From Mesorhizobium sp. (lineage in GTDB: Bacteria > Pseudomonadota > Alphaproteobacteria > Rhizobiales > Rhizobiaceae), in assembly GCA_027492275.1 (NCBI GenBank), contig JAPUFC010000029.1, positions 26,956 through 90,955 of the forward strand: a stretch of 64,000 nt of DNA, read 5' to 3'. The translations under genes were made by a program, and so were the position numbers. Under the pieces are notes generated by a model. The model did not search any database. It saw nothing but the letters and a program-made list of their open reading frames with translations, and was not told the DNA's origin. Positions 35,453 through 46,700 of the stretch are shown in pieces. The first letter of the stretch is position 1; each line of letters starts with the position of its first letter.

Positions 35453-36366
35453 GACGCGTCCTCCACCATCCAAGCCACCAGATCGCCGAACGAATGGCCC
35501 GCAGCGGCGGCAATATCCGGCACCAGCGACGTGGGCGTCATGCCCGGCTGCGTGTTGATCTCGAGCCAGACCACTTCGCCGTTCTCCGAATGACGGTCGT
35601 CGTAGCGGAAGTCAGATCGGGAAACGCCCCGGCAGCCGATCGCTTGATGAGCCTTCAGCGACAGTGTCAGTATTTTTTGGTAAATATTCGGTGAAAGTTT
35701 CGCCGGAACTTCGTGTTTTGAGCCGCCCGGCGCATACTTCGAGTCGTAATCGTAGAAGGCGTGGCCGGTCGGGATGATCTCGCAGATGCCGAGCGCCACG
35801 TCGCCCATGACGGCGCAGGTCAGCTCGCGGCCATGAATGTAGCGCTCGACCATGACGCGGTCGCCGTAGCGCCACTCCGAGGAGCCGATCACCTGCGGCG
35901 GATGCGACTGCCCCTCCTTGACGATGACGACGCCGAAGCTGGAGCCCTCGTTGACCGGCTTGACGACATAGGGCGCAGGCATCGGATGCTTCTCGCCGAT
36001 CTCGAAACGGTCGAGCACGCGCGATTCCGCCACGGGCAGGCCGGCGGCGCGCGCCACCACCTTCGCCTGCTCCTTGTCCATCGCCAGCGCCGAGGCGAGC
36101 ACGCCCGAATGCGTATAGGGGATTCCCAGATATTCGAGGACGCCCTGGATCGTGCCGTCCTCACCGAAAGGACCATGCAGCGCGTTGAACGCGACATCGG
36201 GCTGGAGTTCGCCCAGCACGGCGGCAACGTCGCGGCCGACGTCGACGCGGGTTACGCGATAGCCCTTGGCCTCCAGCGCGTCGGCGCATTCCTTGCCGGA
36301 GGCCAGCGACACCGGTCGCTCCGACGAGAATCCGCCCATCAGGACAGCTACATGCTTCGACGCCAT
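35440..36366 (-). CDS. ddlB: D-alanine--D-alanine ligase DdlB
   Basis: A 308-aa ATP-grasp enzyme making the D-Ala-D-Ala end of the wall precursor. Seen: [15 protein letters not shown] near the N-terminus, [22 protein letters not shown], the ATP-binding [16 protein letters not shown] and the metal-binding [13 protein letters not shown] near the C-terminus. Upstream are 245 bp before murB with a GAGGGG ribosome site. A strikingly AT-rich stretch with rare codons lies at about 35665-35705 in the coding region. Confidence 0.96.
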   Translation of the reverse strand: MASKHVAVLMGGFSSERPVSLASGKECADALEAKGYRVTRVDVGRDVAAVLGELQPDVAFNALHGPFGEDGTIQGVLEYLGIPYTHSGVLASALAMDKEQAKVVARAAGLPVAESRVLDRFEIGEKHPMPAPYVVKPVNEGSSFGVVIVKEGQSHPPQVIGSSEWRYGDRVMVERYIHGRELTCAVMGDVALGICEIIPTGHAFYDYDSKYAPGGSKHEVPAKLSPNIYQKILTLSLKAHQAIGCRGVSRSDFRYDDRHSENGEVVWLEINTQPGMTPTSLVPDIAAAAGHSFGDLVAWMVEDASCMR

Positions 36367-36611
36367 TCCCGGTCAATTCCCCTCTCGATCGGGCCCCGCA
36401 CACAGCCTCCCCCAGAGTTGAGTCCGAGTCCTCCGGGGGAATGCCCCGCCGGATGGAACACGGCCTCACGCACCGCACGACTCAAATCAGGGAACGCTGT
36501 AGGGCCAAAGAATCAGAGACTTGAATCCGTGGCAAGTACCGTTCGAAATTTAGTTAATTTTGTCAGGAGCAGGTGCCGGAAAGACTCAACGATTCCCGCC
36601 GCTTCGGGCGG

Positions 36612-37577
36612 TCAAAGCAGGCGCCCGAGAAATTCCTGCACCTCGCGCCCCGGCTTGAAGCGGCCGATGCGCCGGATCTCCCAGTGCAGCCGGATTCCGG
36701 AGGCCTCCAGCACCCTGGCGCGGACCGTTTCGCCGAGCTCCTCAAGGTCGCGCGCGGTGGCGTTTCCGGTGTTGATCATGAAGTTGCAATGCATGGGCGA
36801 CATCTGCGCGCCGCCGATCATGAGGCCGCGCCCGCCCGCCTTGTCGATCTCCTTCCAGGCCGAGCTGCCCTCCGGGTTCTTGAAGGTCGAGCCGCCGGTC
36901 TTCTCGCGGATCGGCTGCACCGTCTCGCGGTGGTTCTGGACGGCGTCCATCTCCGCCCTGATCCTGTCGCGATCCTCCGCATAGCCCTCGAAAAGGGCGG
37001 ACACGAAGATCAGCCCGGCGGGGGCGGAGGAATGCCGGTAGGCATAGCCCATCTCGGCATTGGACAGGACATGCACCTTGCCCTGCCGGTCGAGCGCCCG
37101 CACCTCGACCACGCGCTCGCGCGTCTCGACGCCGTTCGCCCCGGCGTTCATGCGCAGCGCCCCGCCGACCGAGCCGGGGATGCCGTGATAGAAATGGAAG
37201 CCGCCGATGCCCGCCTCCAGCGCGACGGCCGCCACGCGCTTGTCGGGCACGGCTCCGCCCGCGCGGATGCGGTTCGGCGCCACCACCTCGGCCTCGCCGA
37301 ACCCCTTGGCCGACAGCCGCACCACGAAGCCCGGCACGCCGCCCTCGCGCACCAGGAGGTTAGAGCCGACGCCGACCACGGTCACCGGAATGTCGTCCGG
37401 CACCGCCTTCAGGAAGGCGGCGAGATCATCCTCGTCCGCCGGCTGGAACAGCACGTCGGCCAGGCCGCCGGCCCGGAACCAGATGATCTTGTCCATCTCG
37501 GCATCGGGCGTGATGCGTCCGCGCAGGCCGGCGAGCCGGTCCCCGAGCCGTTCCAGCAGCGCCGCGCCGTGCTTCAT
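36612..37577 (-). CDS. murB: UDP-N-acetylenolpyruvoylglucosamine reductase MurB
   Basis: A 321-aa FAD enzyme that reduces enolpyruvyl-UDP-GlcNAc to UDP-MurNAc. The FAD site [16 protein letters not shown], the catalytic-domain [19 protein letters not shown] and the C-terminal [17 protein letters not shown] are present. The ATG at 37577 overlaps the murC stop (ATGA). The longer open frame upstream is the murC region read in another frame. The following 245-bp gap may hold a new promoter for ddlB-ftsQAZ. Confidence 0.97.
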   Translation of the reverse strand: MKHGAALLERLGDRLAGLRGRITPDAEMDKIIWFRAGGLADVLFQPADEDDLAAFLKAVPDDIPVTVVGVGSNLLVREGGVPGFVVRLSAKGFGEAEVVAPNRIRAGGAVPDKRVAAVALEAGIGGFHFYHGIPGSVGGALRMNAGANGVETRERVVEVRALDRQGKVHVLSNAEMGYAYRHSSAPAGLIFVSALFEGYAEDRDRIRAEMDAVQNHRETVQPIREKTGGSTFKNPEGSSAWKEIDKAGGRGLMIGGAQMSPMHCNFMINTGNATARDLEELGETVRARVLEASGIRLHWEIRRIGRFKPGREVQEFLGRLL

Positions 37578-38983
37578 GCGCCCTCGCCGGCCGAAAGCTC
37601 GCCCGGCAGCGCGTAGGCCCATTGCGTGATGTTGCCGGCGCCGAGGAAGACGACGAAATCGCCCGGCTTGGCCACGCTTCGCACGAAGGGCGCGATGTCG
37701 GCCGCGCCGGAGATGAAGCGCGCGTCGCGATGCCCCCCCGAGCGCATGCGCTCCACCAGCGCTTCCGAGTTCACGCCATCGAGCGCTTCCTCGCCGGCCG
37801 CGTAGACCGGCGCCAGAAGCACCGTGTCGGCGTCGTTGAAGGCGGCGGAGAACTCGTCGAACAGGTCGCGCAGGCGGGTGTAGCGGTGCGGCTGGGCGAC
37901 GGCGATGACGCGCCCCTGCGCCGCGTCGCGCGCGGCGCGCAGCACCGCCTTGATCTCGACCGGATGATGCCCGTAATCGTCGAACACGTCGACGCCCTGC
38001 CAAGTGCCGGTATGGGTGAAGCGCCGCTTGACGCCGCCGAAGCCGGAAATGCCGCGCTTGATGGCGTCGTCCGAAATGCCGAGCTCATGCGCCACGGCGA
38101 TCGCGGCGGTCGCGTTCGAGACGTTGTGGCGGCCGGGCATGGGCAGGCGCAGGTCGCGCACCGCCGTCTCCTTGCCGGTCTTGCGGTCGCGGATCACTAC
38201 GTCGAACAGCGAAGCCGCCCCGTTCTTGCGCACGTTCTCGAAGCGGGCGTCGGCCTGCGCGTTCTCGCCATAGGTGATGATGCGGCGGTCGTCGATACGG
38301 CCCACCAGAGTTTGCACTTCCGGGTGGTCGGTGCACATCACGCCGAAGCCGTAGAACGGAACGTTCTCGACGAATTGCCGAAACGCTTCGCGAACCTTGT
38401 CGAAGCTGCCGTAATGGTCGAGATGCTCGGGATCGATGTTGGTCACCACCGCCACGTCGGCCGGCAGCTTGAGGAAGGTGCCGTCGCTCTCGTCGGCCTC
38501 CACCACCATCCACTCGCCCGCGCCCATGCGCGCATTGGTGCCGTAGGCGTTGATGATGCCGCCGTTCACCACCGTCGGATCGAGCCCGCCCGCCTCCAGC
38601 AGCGTGGCGATCATCGAGGTCGTCGTCGTTTTGCCGTGCGTGCCGCCGATGGCGACGGCCTGCCGGAAGCGCATCAGCTCGGCCAGCATCTCGGCGCGGC
38701 GCACGATCGGCAGCAGCCTCTCCTTTGCCGCCACCAGCTCGGGATTGTTCTTCTTGATCGCGGTGGAGATCACCACCACCTCGGCGTCGCCGAGATTCTC
38801 CGCCTTGTGGCCGACGAAGCACTCGATGCCCTTGTCGCGCAGGCGCTGCACATTGGCGCCGTCCGACTGGTCGGAACCCTGCACGCGGTAGCCGAGATTG
38901 TGCAGCACTTCGGCGATGCCGCTCATGCCGATGCCGCCGATGCCGATGAAATGCACCAGGCCGATGGTCTGCGGCATCTTCAT
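37574..38983 (-). CDS. murC: UDP-N-acetylmuramate--L-alanine ligase MurC
   Basis: A 469-aa Mur ligase adding L-Ala to UDP-MurNAc. The ATP loop is [13 protein letters not shown] near 113-125, with the N-terminal [17 protein letters not shown] Rossmann start. [16 protein letters not shown] is the MurC-type C-terminal segment. It shares ATGA junctions with murG upstream and murB downstream. Confidence 0.97.
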   Translation of the reverse strand: MKMPQTIGLVHFIGIGGIGMSGIAEVLHNLGYRVQGSDQSDGANVQRLRDKGIECFVGHKAENLGDAEVVVISTAIKKNNPELVAAKERLLPIVRRAEMLAELMRFRQAVAIGGTHGKTTTTSMIATLLEAGGLDPTVVNGGIINAYGTNARMGAGEWMVVEADESDGTFLKLPADVAVVTNIDPEHLDHYGSFDKVREAFRQFVENVPFYGFGVMCTDHPEVQTLVGRIDDRRIITYGENAQADARFENVRKNGAASLFDVVIRDRKTGKETAVRDLRLPMPGRHNVSNATAAIAVAHELGISDDAIKRGISGFGGVKRRFTHTGTWQGVDVFDDYGHHPVEIKAVLRAARDAAQGRVIAVAQPHRYTRLRDLFDEFSAAFNDADTVLLAPVYAAGEEALDGVNSEALVERMRSGGHRDARFISGAADIAPFVRSVAKPGDFVVFLGAGNITQWAYALPGELSAGEGA

Positions 38984-40104
38984 GCGTTTCGCTCCGTTCT
39001 GGCGTCCGCGACGCTCTTGCCCGCAGCGATAGCCTCTGCGAGATCGGCGAGCAACCGCGCCGCGTCGGGTTTTCCGGCCGATTTCGCCGCCGCCGCCATC
39101 GCCGCCATCCTCTCCGGCGCGTCCATCGCCCCGCCGATCAGCCCGGCCAGCCTCTCGGTGTTCAATGTCGACTGCATATGCACTTCCGCGCCACCGGCGG
39201 CCGCGAGCGCCGCCGCGTTCGCCGCCTGGTCGTGGTCCAGCGCATAGGGATAGGGGACGAGGAAGGCCGGTCGGCCGATCACCGCGATCTCCGAAACCGT
39301 CGACGCGCCGGAGCGCGAGATGACCAGATGCGCCGCCGCGATGCGCCGCGCCATGTCGGTGAAGAAGGGCTGCACCTGCGCGTCGACGCCCATCTCGGCA
39401 TAGGCCTTTTTCACGCGCTCGACGTCTTCCGCGCGGGCCTGCTGCACGATGGCGAGCCGCGCGCGCTGCTCCGGCGCAAGCGTCGCGACGGCCGGCGCGA
39501 TGGCGTCGGAGAAGAACTGCGCGCCCTGGCTGCCGCCGAACACCAGAAGCCGGAACGGCTCGCCTCCGGCCGACGGACCATAGGGCGTCGCGGCCGCATC
39601 GAGGATCGCGGGACGCACGGGATTGCCCGTCACCACCGTCTTGCCCGCATGCGCGCCCCTGCCCTCCGGCAGGAAGCCGCCGGCGATCGCCGTCACCCGC
39701 GCGGCCAGCGCCCTGTTGGCGCGGCCCATCACGGCGTTCTGCTCGTGGATCATCGTCGGCACGCCGCGCCGCGTCGCGGCATAGAGCGGCGGCAGCGTCG
39801 GATAGCCGCCGAAGCCGATCACCACGCCCGGCTTGAGCGTGCCGATCAGCGCCGATGCCTGCCGCACGCCGCGCCAGATCCTCCAGAACGCGCCGGCCAG
39901 CGCCACCGGGTTCTTCGAGCCGAAGGTAGCGGACGACACTCTGTGCACGGCGGCCGCCGGGAAACCGCCGGCATAGCGGCCAGCCCGGTCGTCGGTGACC
40001 AGATGCACGGCCCAGCCGCGCGCCGCCATCTCGTGGGCCAGCGCCTCGGCCGGGAACAGATGGCCGCCCGTGCCGCCGGCGGCGAGCATCACCGTCCCCT
40101 TCAT
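38980..40104 (-). CDS. murG: MurG, lipid II-forming GlcNAc transferase
   Basis: A 374-aa glycosyltransferase that adds GlcNAc to lipid I on the inner membrane face. The Gly-rich loop [16 protein letters not shown] is at residues 8-23, [14 protein letters not shown] and the UDP-GlcNAc site [13 protein letters not shown] follow, and [11 protein letters not shown] is the C-terminal donor-site motif. Its ATG lies 1 bp after the ftsW stop. Confidence 0.97.
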   Translation of the reverse strand: MKGTVMLAAGGTGGHLFPAEALAHEMAARGWAVHLVTDDRAGRYAGGFPAAAVHRVSSATFGSKNPVALAGAFWRIWRGVRQASALIGTLKPGVVIGFGGYPTLPPLYAATRRGVPTMIHEQNAVMGRANRALAARVTAIAGGFLPEGRGAHAGKTVVTGNPVRPAILDAAATPYGPSAGGEPFRLLVFGGSQGAQFFSDAIAPAVATLAPEQRARLAIVQQARAEDVERVKKAYAEMGVDAQVQPFFTDMARRIAAAHLVISRSGASTVSEIAVIGRPAFLVPYPYALDHDQAANAAALAAAGGAEVHMQSTLNTERLAGLIGGAMDAPERMAAMAAAAKSAGKPDAARLLADLAEAIAAGKSVADARTERNA

Positions 40105-40105
40105 C

Positions 40106-41260
40106 CTATTCGGCCGGCACGATCGGCCGCGAATAGGAGCCGAACGGGATGGTCTTGCGCTTCTCGGGTCCCTTGCGGGTGAGCGCCAACACCATGCCCA
40201 TGGAGATGGCGATGGCGATCAGCGACGAGCCGCCGTAGGAGATGAAGGGAAGCGTCATGCCCTTGGCCGGCAGGAGCTGCAGGTTCACGCCCATGTTGAT
40301 GATCGACTGGAAGCCGAACACCACGACGAGGCCGGCGACCGCGAAGCGGGTGAAATCGTCCTCCTCCTTCAGCGCCGCCAGCAGGCCGCGCAGCACGATG
40401 AAGGCGAAGATGAGCATGATCAGCATCAGCATGACGATGCCGAACTCCTCGCCCGCCACGGAGAACACGAAGTCGGCGTGGCTGTCGGGGATCAGCCGCT
40501 TGATGACGCCCTCGCCCGGCCCGACGCCGAGCCAGCCGCCATTGATGATGGCGTCGCGGCCCATGTCGACCTGGAACGTGTCGCCCTCCCCGGTCAGGAA
40601 GCGGTCGATGCGGCCGGCGAAGTGCGAGAAGAAGGTGTAGGCGCCGGCCGCGCCCACCGCGCCCAGCGCGCCGATGACGATGATCCACAGCCACGGCATG
40701 CCGGCCATGAAGAACATCACGCCCCAGGTGCCGGTGACGAGGATGGTCTGGCCGAGATCGGGCTGCGCCACCAGCAGCGCCAGCACGACCGCCAGCAGCA
40801 GCATGGCGAACAGGTTGCCCGGAATGTCGGGCTGGCGGCGGTGTTCGGCGAACAGCCAGGCGCAGATGATGACGAAGGCCGGCTTGAGGAACTCGGACGG
40901 CTGGATGGAGACGCCGGCGATCGACACCCAGCGGTGCGCGCCCTTCACCTCGACGCCGACGAACAGCACCGCCACCATCATCAGCAGCATGACGCCGAGC
41001 ATGCCGAGCGCCATGCGCCTGATCTGCCGGGGCGTGAGGAAGGAGACGCCGATCATCGCGGCCAGCGCCGGCAGCATGTAGAAGATCTGGCGCTTGGCGA
41101 AGTGGAACGAATCCAGCCCGATGCGCTCGGCCACGGCCGGGCTCGCCGCGAAGGCCAGCACGATGCCCAGTCCCATCAAGGACAGGAAGGCGGCGAGGAA
41201 CCAGCGGTCGATGGTCCACCACCACTGGGCGACGGGGCTGCGGTCAAGACGGCTGGGCAT
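40106..41260 (-). CDS. ftsW: FtsW, septal peptidoglycan polymerase
   Basis: A 384-aa SEDS-family protein with about ten membrane helices. Signature segments are [22 protein letters not shown], then QPDLGQTIL, and [16 protein letters not shown] near the C-terminus. The ATG at 41260 was chosen because a GGAGGG ribosome site lies 5 bp upstream. The TTG at 41272 is weaker. It overlaps the end of murD by 17 bp. Confidence 0.96.
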   Translation of the reverse strand: MPSRLDRSPVAQWWWTIDRWFLAAFLSLMGLGIVLAFAASPAVAERIGLDSFHFAKRQIFYMLPALAAMIGVSFLTPRQIRRMALGMLGVMLLMMVAVLFVGVEVKGAHRWVSIAGVSIQPSEFLKPAFVIICAWLFAEHRRQPDIPGNLFAMLLLAVVLALLVAQPDLGQTILVTGTWGVMFFMAGMPWLWIIVIGALGAVGAAGAYTFFSHFAGRIDRFLTGEGDTFQVDMGRDAIINGGWLGVGPGEGVIKRLIPDSHADFVFSVAGEEFGIVMLMLIMLIFAFIVLRGLLAALKEEDDFTRFAVAGLVVVFGFQSIINMGVNLQLLPAKGMTLPFISYGGSSLIAIAISMGMVLALTRKGPEKRKTIPFGSYSRPIVPAE

Positions 41261-42656
41261 GCGACCCTCCAATCGGCTCTAGGCCGGGAATAGCAGTCAC
41301 GGCTTGCCTGAAGGCTTCGCCGCGCATCTCGAAATTGCGGAACTGGTCGAAGCTGGCGCAGGCCGGCGACAGAAGCACCACCGCTTCGCCGCTCCCGTCC
41401 TTCGCCGCGTCGGCCGCCGCGTGCTCCACCGCCGCGGCGAGCGTGCCGGAAATCTCGTAGGGCACCGCCTCGCCGAGCGTGGCGGAAAAGGCCGGCGCGG
41501 CCTCGCCGATCAGATAGGCCCTGGCGATGCGCGGGAAGAACCCGCGCAGGGTCTCGATGCCGCCTTCCTTGGGCAGGCCGCCGGCGATCCAGTAGACGCG
41601 CGGGAAGGACGACAGGGCAGGCGCGGCGGCCTCCGCGTTGGTCGCTTTGGAATCGTTGACGAACAGCACGTGTCCCTTGCGCCCCACCTGCTCCATGCGG
41701 TGCGCGAGGCCCGGAAAGCTGCGAAGCCCGGACTGGATTTCGGCCGCCGTGAGCCCGGCCTCGATGCACGCCGCCGCCGCCGCCAGCGCGTTCTGCGCGT
41801 TGTGGAGGCCGCGCAGCGAGCCGATCCCCTCCAGCGTCGCCACCGTTTCCGGATGCCCGCCCCGCGCCCGCACGAGCCGCGCGCCGTCGGCGAACAGCCC
41901 GTCGGCCAGCGGCAGGCGTTTCGAGATGCGGACCACCGCCTTGCCGGCTTTTTCCAGGCGATCGGCGATCTGCGCGCAGTGCACGTCGTCCACGCCGACG
42001 ATGGCCGTGCCGCTGCCGGCGGCCAGCCGCTCCTTGATCCCCGCGTAGCGCTGCATGGTGCCGTGGCGGTCGAGATGGTCCGGCGTCAGGTTGAGCAGGA
42101 TGCCGGCGCTCGGATCGAGCGAGGGCGCGAGGTCGATCTGGTAGGACGAGCACTCGACCACGTAGTGGCGCGTCGGCGTCGGCGGGTCGAGCGTCATGAC
42201 GGCGCGGCCGATATTGCCGCCCATCTGCGTGTCGCGGCCGGCGGATGCCAGCACGTGCGCGGTCAGCGCCGTGGTGGTCGATTTGCCATTGGTGCCGGTG
42301 ATGGCGATGAACGGCGCGTCCGGCGCATGCCTCCGCCGCTCGCGGCAGAACAGCTCGACGTCGCCGATGATCTCGACGTCGGCCGCGCGCGCCAGATCGA
42401 CGCTCCAGTGCGGCTTGGGATGCGTCAGCGGCACGCCGGGCGAGAGCACGAAGGCCGCGAAGGACGACCAGTCCGCACCGCGCAGGTCGGCGGTCGCGAC
42501 GCCGGCGGCGGTTGCCTTGGCGACGCTGTCGGGATTGTCGTCCCAGGCGGTCACGTCCGCCCCGCCCTCGGCAAGCGCGCGCGCCGTCGCCAGCCCCGAT
42601 CCGCCGAGGCCGAAGAGGGCGACGCGCCTGCCGCGAAGGGTGGTGGCGGGGATCAT
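41244..42656 (-). CDS. murD: UDP-MurNAc-L-Ala--D-glutamate ligase MurD
   Basis: A 470-aa Mur ligase adding D-Glu. N-terminal [20 protein letters not shown] loop [14 protein letters not shown] near 119-132, central [14 protein letters not shown] and C-terminal [11 protein letters not shown] identify MurD. It starts 3 bp after mraY. Confidence 0.97.
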   Translation of the reverse strand: MIPATTLRGRRVALFGLGGSGLATARALAEGGADVTAWDDNPDSVAKATAAGVATADLRGADWSSFAAFVLSPGVPLTHPKPHWSVDLARAADVEIIGDVELFCRERRRHAPDAPFIAITGTNGKSTTTALTAHVLASAGRDTQMGGNIGRAVMTLDPPTPTRHYVVECSSYQIDLAPSLDPSAGILLNLTPDHLDRHGTMQRYAGIKERLAAGSGTAIVGVDDVHCAQIADRLEKAGKAVVRISKRLPLADGLFADGARLVRARGGHPETVATLEGIGSLRGLHNAQNALAAAAACIEAGLTAAEIQSGLRSFPGLAHRMEQVGRKGHVLFVNDSKATNAEAAAPALSSFPRVYWIAGGLPKEGGIETLRGFFPRIARAYLIGEAAPAFSATLGEAVPYEISGTLAAAVEHAAADAAKDGSGEAVVLLSPACASFDQFRNFEMRGEAFRQAVTAIPGLEPIGGSHAQPS

Positions 42657-42659
42657 CGG

Positions 42660-43742
42660 CTACCGCAGCTTCAGGCTGGACAGGCCGATCAGTGCCAGGA
42701 TCATGGCGATGATCCAGAAGCGGATCACGACCTGGCTCTCGCTCCAGCCAAGCTTCTCGAAGTGATGGTGGATCGGGGCCATCAGGAACACCCGCTTGCC
42801 GGTCATCTTGAAGAAGCCGACCTGGATGATGACCGACAGCGCCTCCATGACGAACAGGCCGCCGATGATGGCCAGCACGATCTCGTGCTTGGTGGCCACC
42901 GCGATGGTGCCGATCAGGCCGCCCAGCGCCAGCGAGCCGGTGTCGCCCATGAAGATGGCGGCCGGCGGCGCGTTGAACCACAGGAAGCCGAGCCCCGCGC
43001 CGATCACCGCGCCGAGCACGACGGCGAGCTCGCCCGTGCCGGGCACGAAATGGATTTGCAGATAGTCCGCGAACACCGCGTTGCCCGACAGATAGGCAAT
43101 CAGGCCGAAGGAGCCGGCCGCGATCATCACCGGCACGATCGCCAGCCCGTCCAGCCCGTCGGTGAGGTTGACCGCGTTGCCCGCGCCCACGATCACCACG
43201 CAGGCGAAGGGAATGAAGAACCAGCCGAGGTTGAGCAGCAGGTCCTTGACGAAGGGAAAGGTCAGCGACGAGGAGAACGGCGCCTGCCCGTTGCGCATGA
43301 TGACATAGGCCGCGATGGCCGCGATGACGAACTCGCAGGCCAGCCGGGATTTGCCGGAAAAGCCCAGATGCGACTGCTTCGTCACCTTGAGATAGTCGTC
43401 GTAGAAGCCGATCGCGCCGAAGCCGATCATCACGAACAGCACGACCCAGACATAGATCGAGGCGAAGTTGGTCCACAGCAGCGTCGACACGATGATGCCG
43501 GACAGGATCATCAGCCCGCCCATGGTCGGCGTGCCGGCCTTCTTGAAATGCGTCTGCGGCCCGTCGGCGCGGATGGGCTGGCCCTTGCCCTGCCGGATGC
43601 GCAGCGAATCGATGATCGACGGCCCGAAGATGAACACGATCAGCGCCGAGGTGATCAGCGCGCCGCCGGTGCGGAAGGTGATGTAGCGGAAGATGTTCAG
43701 CGCCGAGACGTCGTCGGCGAAGGCCACGAGAAGGTTGAGCAT
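42660..43742 (-). CDS. mraY: Phospho-MurNAc-pentapeptide transferase MraY
   Basis: A 360-aa integral membrane enzyme with about ten helices that makes lipid I. The motifs [36 protein letters not shown] and the late [20 protein letters not shown] are all seen. Length equals the family norm. 24 bp separate it from murF. Confidence 0.98.
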   Translation of the reverse strand: MLNLLVAFADDVSALNIFRYITFRTGGALITSALIVFIFGPSIIDSLRIRQGKGQPIRADGPQTHFKKAGTPTMGGLMILSGIIVSTLLWTNFASIYVWVVLFVMIGFGAIGFYDDYLKVTKQSHLGFSGKSRLACEFVIAAIAAYVIMRNGQAPFSSSLTFPFVKDLLLNLGWFFIPFACVVIVGAGNAVNLTDGLDGLAIVPVMIAAGSFGLIAYLSGNAVFADYLQIHFVPGTGELAVVLGAVIGAGLGFLWFNAPPAAIFMGDTGSLALGGLIGTIAVATKHEIVLAIIGGLFVMEALSVIIQVGFFKMTGKRVFLMAPIHHHFEKLGWSESQVVIRFWIIAMILALIGLSSLKLR

Positions 43743-43766
43743 TCTATCGTCCCCCCTCGGACGCCG

Positions 43767-45200
43767 TCAGCCCGGCGCGGCGTCGGACGACGCCGCCGGA
43801 AATTGCTTGATCAGGGCGTCGACCAGCTTCGAGAAGCCGACGCCCTTGGATGACTTGACCACGACGACGTCGCCGGCCCCGACCACGTCGAGCAGCACGG
43901 GCCTCAACTGGTCGGCGGTCTCCCGGTAGGTCACAGCCATATCCGCCCGCAACTGCTCGGCCAGCCCGGCCATGTGCGGGCCGGCGAGCAGGACGAGGTC
44001 CGCTCCGGCCGCGCGCACCGGCTCCGCCAGCTCCGCATGCAGCCCGGCGGCGTGGTCGCCCAGCTCCAGCATGTCGCCCAGCACCGCGACGCGGCGTCCG
44101 CCCTTGCCGAGCTCCGCGTCCTTCAGCAGCGCGAGCGCGGCGCGCATGGAAGCCGGGTTGGCGTTGTAGCTCTCGTCGATCAGCGTGATCGCGCCTTCGG
44201 GATGGTTCAGCACATGCCGTTTGCCCCGCCCCGCCTCGGCCGACAGGTCGGCCAGCGCCTCGGCGACCTTCGCCACGTCGGCGCCGGCCAGATGCGCCGC
44301 GCCCAGCACCGCCAGCGCGTTCTGCACCACATGGCGGCCAGGAACGCCGATCTTCGCGGCGATCTCGATGCCGCCGATCTTGGCCGCCATCAGCGAATGG
44401 TCGGCATGCATGGAAAGATTGGTCAGCCGGTAGTCGGCCGCCTCGTTCTCGCCGAAGCCGAGAATGCTGTCGACGCTCGCCGCCTTCGCCAGCTTCGACA
44501 GGAGCGGCCAGCGCTCGTCGTCGCGGTTGATCAGCGCCGCCCCGTCCGGCTCGATGCCCTCGAAGATTTCCGCCTTGGCGCGCGCGATGTCGTCCAGGCT
44601 GGCGAAATGCCCGAGATGCGCCGCCGCGATCAGCGTCACGATGGCGACGTGCGGGCGCACCATGCGGACCAGCGGCCGGATCTCGTTCTCGTGGTTCATG
44701 CCGATCTCGAACACCGCGTAGTCGGCGTCCGCGGGCAACCTGGCGAGCGTCAGCGGCACGCCCCAATGGTTGTTGAAGCTCTTGTCGGAGGCATGCACCT
44801 TGCCCACCGCCGACAGCATGTGGCGCAGCGCCTCCTTGGTCGTGGTCTTGCCGGCCGAGCCGGTGACGGCGATGATCTTTGCCCGGCTGCGCGCCCGCGC
44901 GGCCACGCCGGCCTTCTCCAGCGCCCTGAGCACGTCCGGCACGACGATCATCGGCACGGTCAGCCGCCCGAGCCCCGGCAGCCTGGCTTCCGCCACCACC
45001 AGCACGCTCGCCCCCGCCTTGACGGCGGCCGTGGCGAAGTCGTGCCCGTCCATCGCGTCGCCCTTGATGGCGAAGAAGGCGTCGCCCGGCTGCAAGGTGC
45101 GCGTGTCGATGGAGATGCCGGTGACCGAGGCCGGCGGATTGCCGATCGCCCTGCCGCCCGTCGCCCTGACCAGCTCCTCTCCGCCCCACAGATGGCTCAT
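43767..45200 (-). CDS. murF: MurF, D-Ala-D-Ala adding enzyme
   Basis: A 477-aa Mur ligase that attaches D-Ala-D-Ala to the tripeptide precursor. ATP loop [28 protein letters not shown] and the C-terminal [16 protein letters not shown] are typical of MurF. Its ATG overlaps the murE stop (ATGA). Confidence 0.96.
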   Translation of the reverse strand: MSHLWGGEELVRATGGRAIGNPPASVTGISIDTRTLQPGDAFFAIKGDAMDGHDFATAAVKAGASVLVVAEARLPGLGRLTVPMIVVPDVLRALEKAGVAARARSRAKIIAVTGSAGKTTTKEALRHMLSAVGKVHASDKSFNNHWGVPLTLARLPADADYAVFEIGMNHENEIRPLVRMVRPHVAIVTLIAAAHLGHFASLDDIARAKAEIFEGIEPDGAALINRDDERWPLLSKLAKAASVDSILGFGENEAADYRLTNLSMHADHSLMAAKIGGIEIAAKIGVPGRHVVQNALAVLGAAHLAGADVAKVAEALADLSAEAGRGKRHVLNHPEGAITLIDESYNANPASMRAALALLKDAELGKGGRRVAVLGDMLELGDHAAGLHAELAEPVRAAGADLVLLAGPHMAGLAEQLRADMAVTYRETADQLRPVLLDVVGAGDVVVVKSSKGVGFSKLVDALIKQFPAASSDAAPG

Positions 45201-46651
45201 GCGGAGCGCTCCCGAAGCGCGTCGCGCACTTCCTCATGATCGGAGAACGGAAGCGTCGTGTCGCCGACCGTCTGGCCGTGCTCGTGGCCCTTGCCGGCAA
45301 CGATCAGCGTGTCGCCCTCGGCGAGCATGCCGACGGCCTCGACGATGGCCCGGCGCCGGTCGCCGATCTCGATCGCGCCCGGTGCGGCCGAAAGGATCGC
45401 GGCGCGGATGTCGGCCGGCACCTCGGAGCGCGGATTGTCGTCGGTGACGATGACGATATCGGCCAGACGCGTGGCGATCTCGCCCATGATCGGCCGCTTG
45501 CCGCGGTCGCGGTCGCCGCCGCAGCCGAAGACGACGACGACGCGGCCGGTAGTGAAGGGGCGCACCGAGGTCAGCACGTTCTCCAGCGCGTCGGGCTTGT
45601 GCGCGTAGTCGACATAGACCGGCGCGCCCTCGGCCGTCGCGCCGACGAAGTCGAGCCGGCCCGGCGCGCCCTTCAGCGTCTCCAGCGCGCGCAACGCCTT
45701 TGCCGCCGGTGTCCCGGTGGCGATGGCGAGGCCCGCCGCGACCAGCGCGTTGGAAATCTGGAAGTCGCCGGCCAGCGGCAGGTCGATCTCGAAGATCTCG
45801 CCGCCGGAGGCGATCTCCGCCCGCTGGCGGAAGCGCTCGTGCTCGACGCGCTTCAGCGTCAGGAAATCGCCGTTGCGCCCGACCGTCAGAACGCTCAGCC
45901 CGGCCGCCTTCGCGGCCTCGACGGTCGGCGCGGAGAACGGATCGTCGGCGAAGATGACGGCCGGCGCGCCCTTCGGCAGCAGCGTGTCGAACAGGCGCAG
46001 CTTGGCGCGGTGATAGTCCTCGACCGTCGGGTGGTAGTCCATGTGGTCGCGGCCGAGATTGGTGAAGGCGCCCGCCGACAGCCGCACGCCGTCGAGCCGC
46101 CGCTGGTCGAGCCCGTGACTGGATGCTTCCATCGCCGCGTGCGTGACGCCGGCATCGGCCAGCTCCTGCAGGAGCTTGTGCAGGTCGACCGGATCGGGCG
46201 TGGTGAGCTGCCCGTAATCGTCGCGGCCCGGCGCGACCACGCCGGTCGTGCCGATGCTGGCGGCGGCGAAGCCCGCCTGCTCCCAGACCTGGCGCGTGAA
46301 GGCGGCGACGGAGGTTTTTCCGCTCGTGCCGGTAACGGCGACCATCGTGCCTGGCTGGCGCGGGTAGAGCGCCGCCGAGATCCTCGACAGCGCGAGGCGC
46401 GGGTCGGCGACTTCGATGAGCGGCACCGACAGCGGAGCCTTGACGGCGCCCTTGGCGGCGACGACCGCCTCGGCGCCACGCGCCGCCGCATCCGCCGCGA
46501 AACCGGCGCCATCGGCCTTGGTTCCGGAAATGGCGACGAAGACCACGCCCGCACCGGCGCGGCGCGAATCGGACGTGACGCCCGAAACCTCCTGCGCCCC
46601 GAACGGGCGGTCTTGCGAGGTCAGTGTTCTGGCGAGATCGTCGAGCTTCAT
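45197..46651 (-). CDS. murE: MurE, meso-diaminopimelate adding ligase
   Basis: A 484-aa Mur ligase. The ATP loop reads [13 protein letters not shown], where the usual Asn is Ser. The DNPR motif ([11 protein letters not shown]) indicates meso-diaminopimelate as the added residue. [15 protein letters not shown] and [12 protein letters not shown] are conserved. 49 bp after ftsI. Confidence 0.97.
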   Translation of the reverse strand: MKLDDLARTLTSQDRPFGAQEVSGVTSDSRRAGAGVVFVAISGTKADGAGFAADAAARGAEAVVAAKGAVKAPLSVPLIEVADPRLALSRISAALYPRQPGTMVAVTGTSGKTSVAAFTRQVWEQAGFAAASIGTTGVVAPGRDDYGQLTTPDPVDLHKLLQELADAGVTHAAMEASSHGLDQRRLDGVRLSAGAFTNLGRDHMDYHPTVEDYHRAKLRLFDTLLPKGAPAVIFADDPFSAPTVEAAKAAGLSVLTVGRNGDFLTLKRVEHERFRQRAEIASGGEIFEIDLPLAGDFQISNALVAAGLAIATGTPAAKALRALETLKGAPGRLDFVGATAEGAPVYVDYAHKPDALENVLTSVRPFTTGRVVVVFGCGGDRDRGKRPIMGEIATRLADIVIVTDDNPRSEVPADIRAAILSAAPGAIEIGDRRRAIVEAVGMLAEGDTLIVAGKGHEHGQTVGDTTLPFSDHEEVRDALRERSA

Positions 46652-46700
46652 TCAGGTCTGCGACAAGAGGACGGAGAGACCGGCCGGCCTCCCCCGAGAA

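Noticed and set aside
36367-36611. A missing gene between murB and ddlB.
   Set aside because: The 245 bp contain no ORF with a ribosome site; they are AT-richer near 36535-36565 and more likely regulatory.
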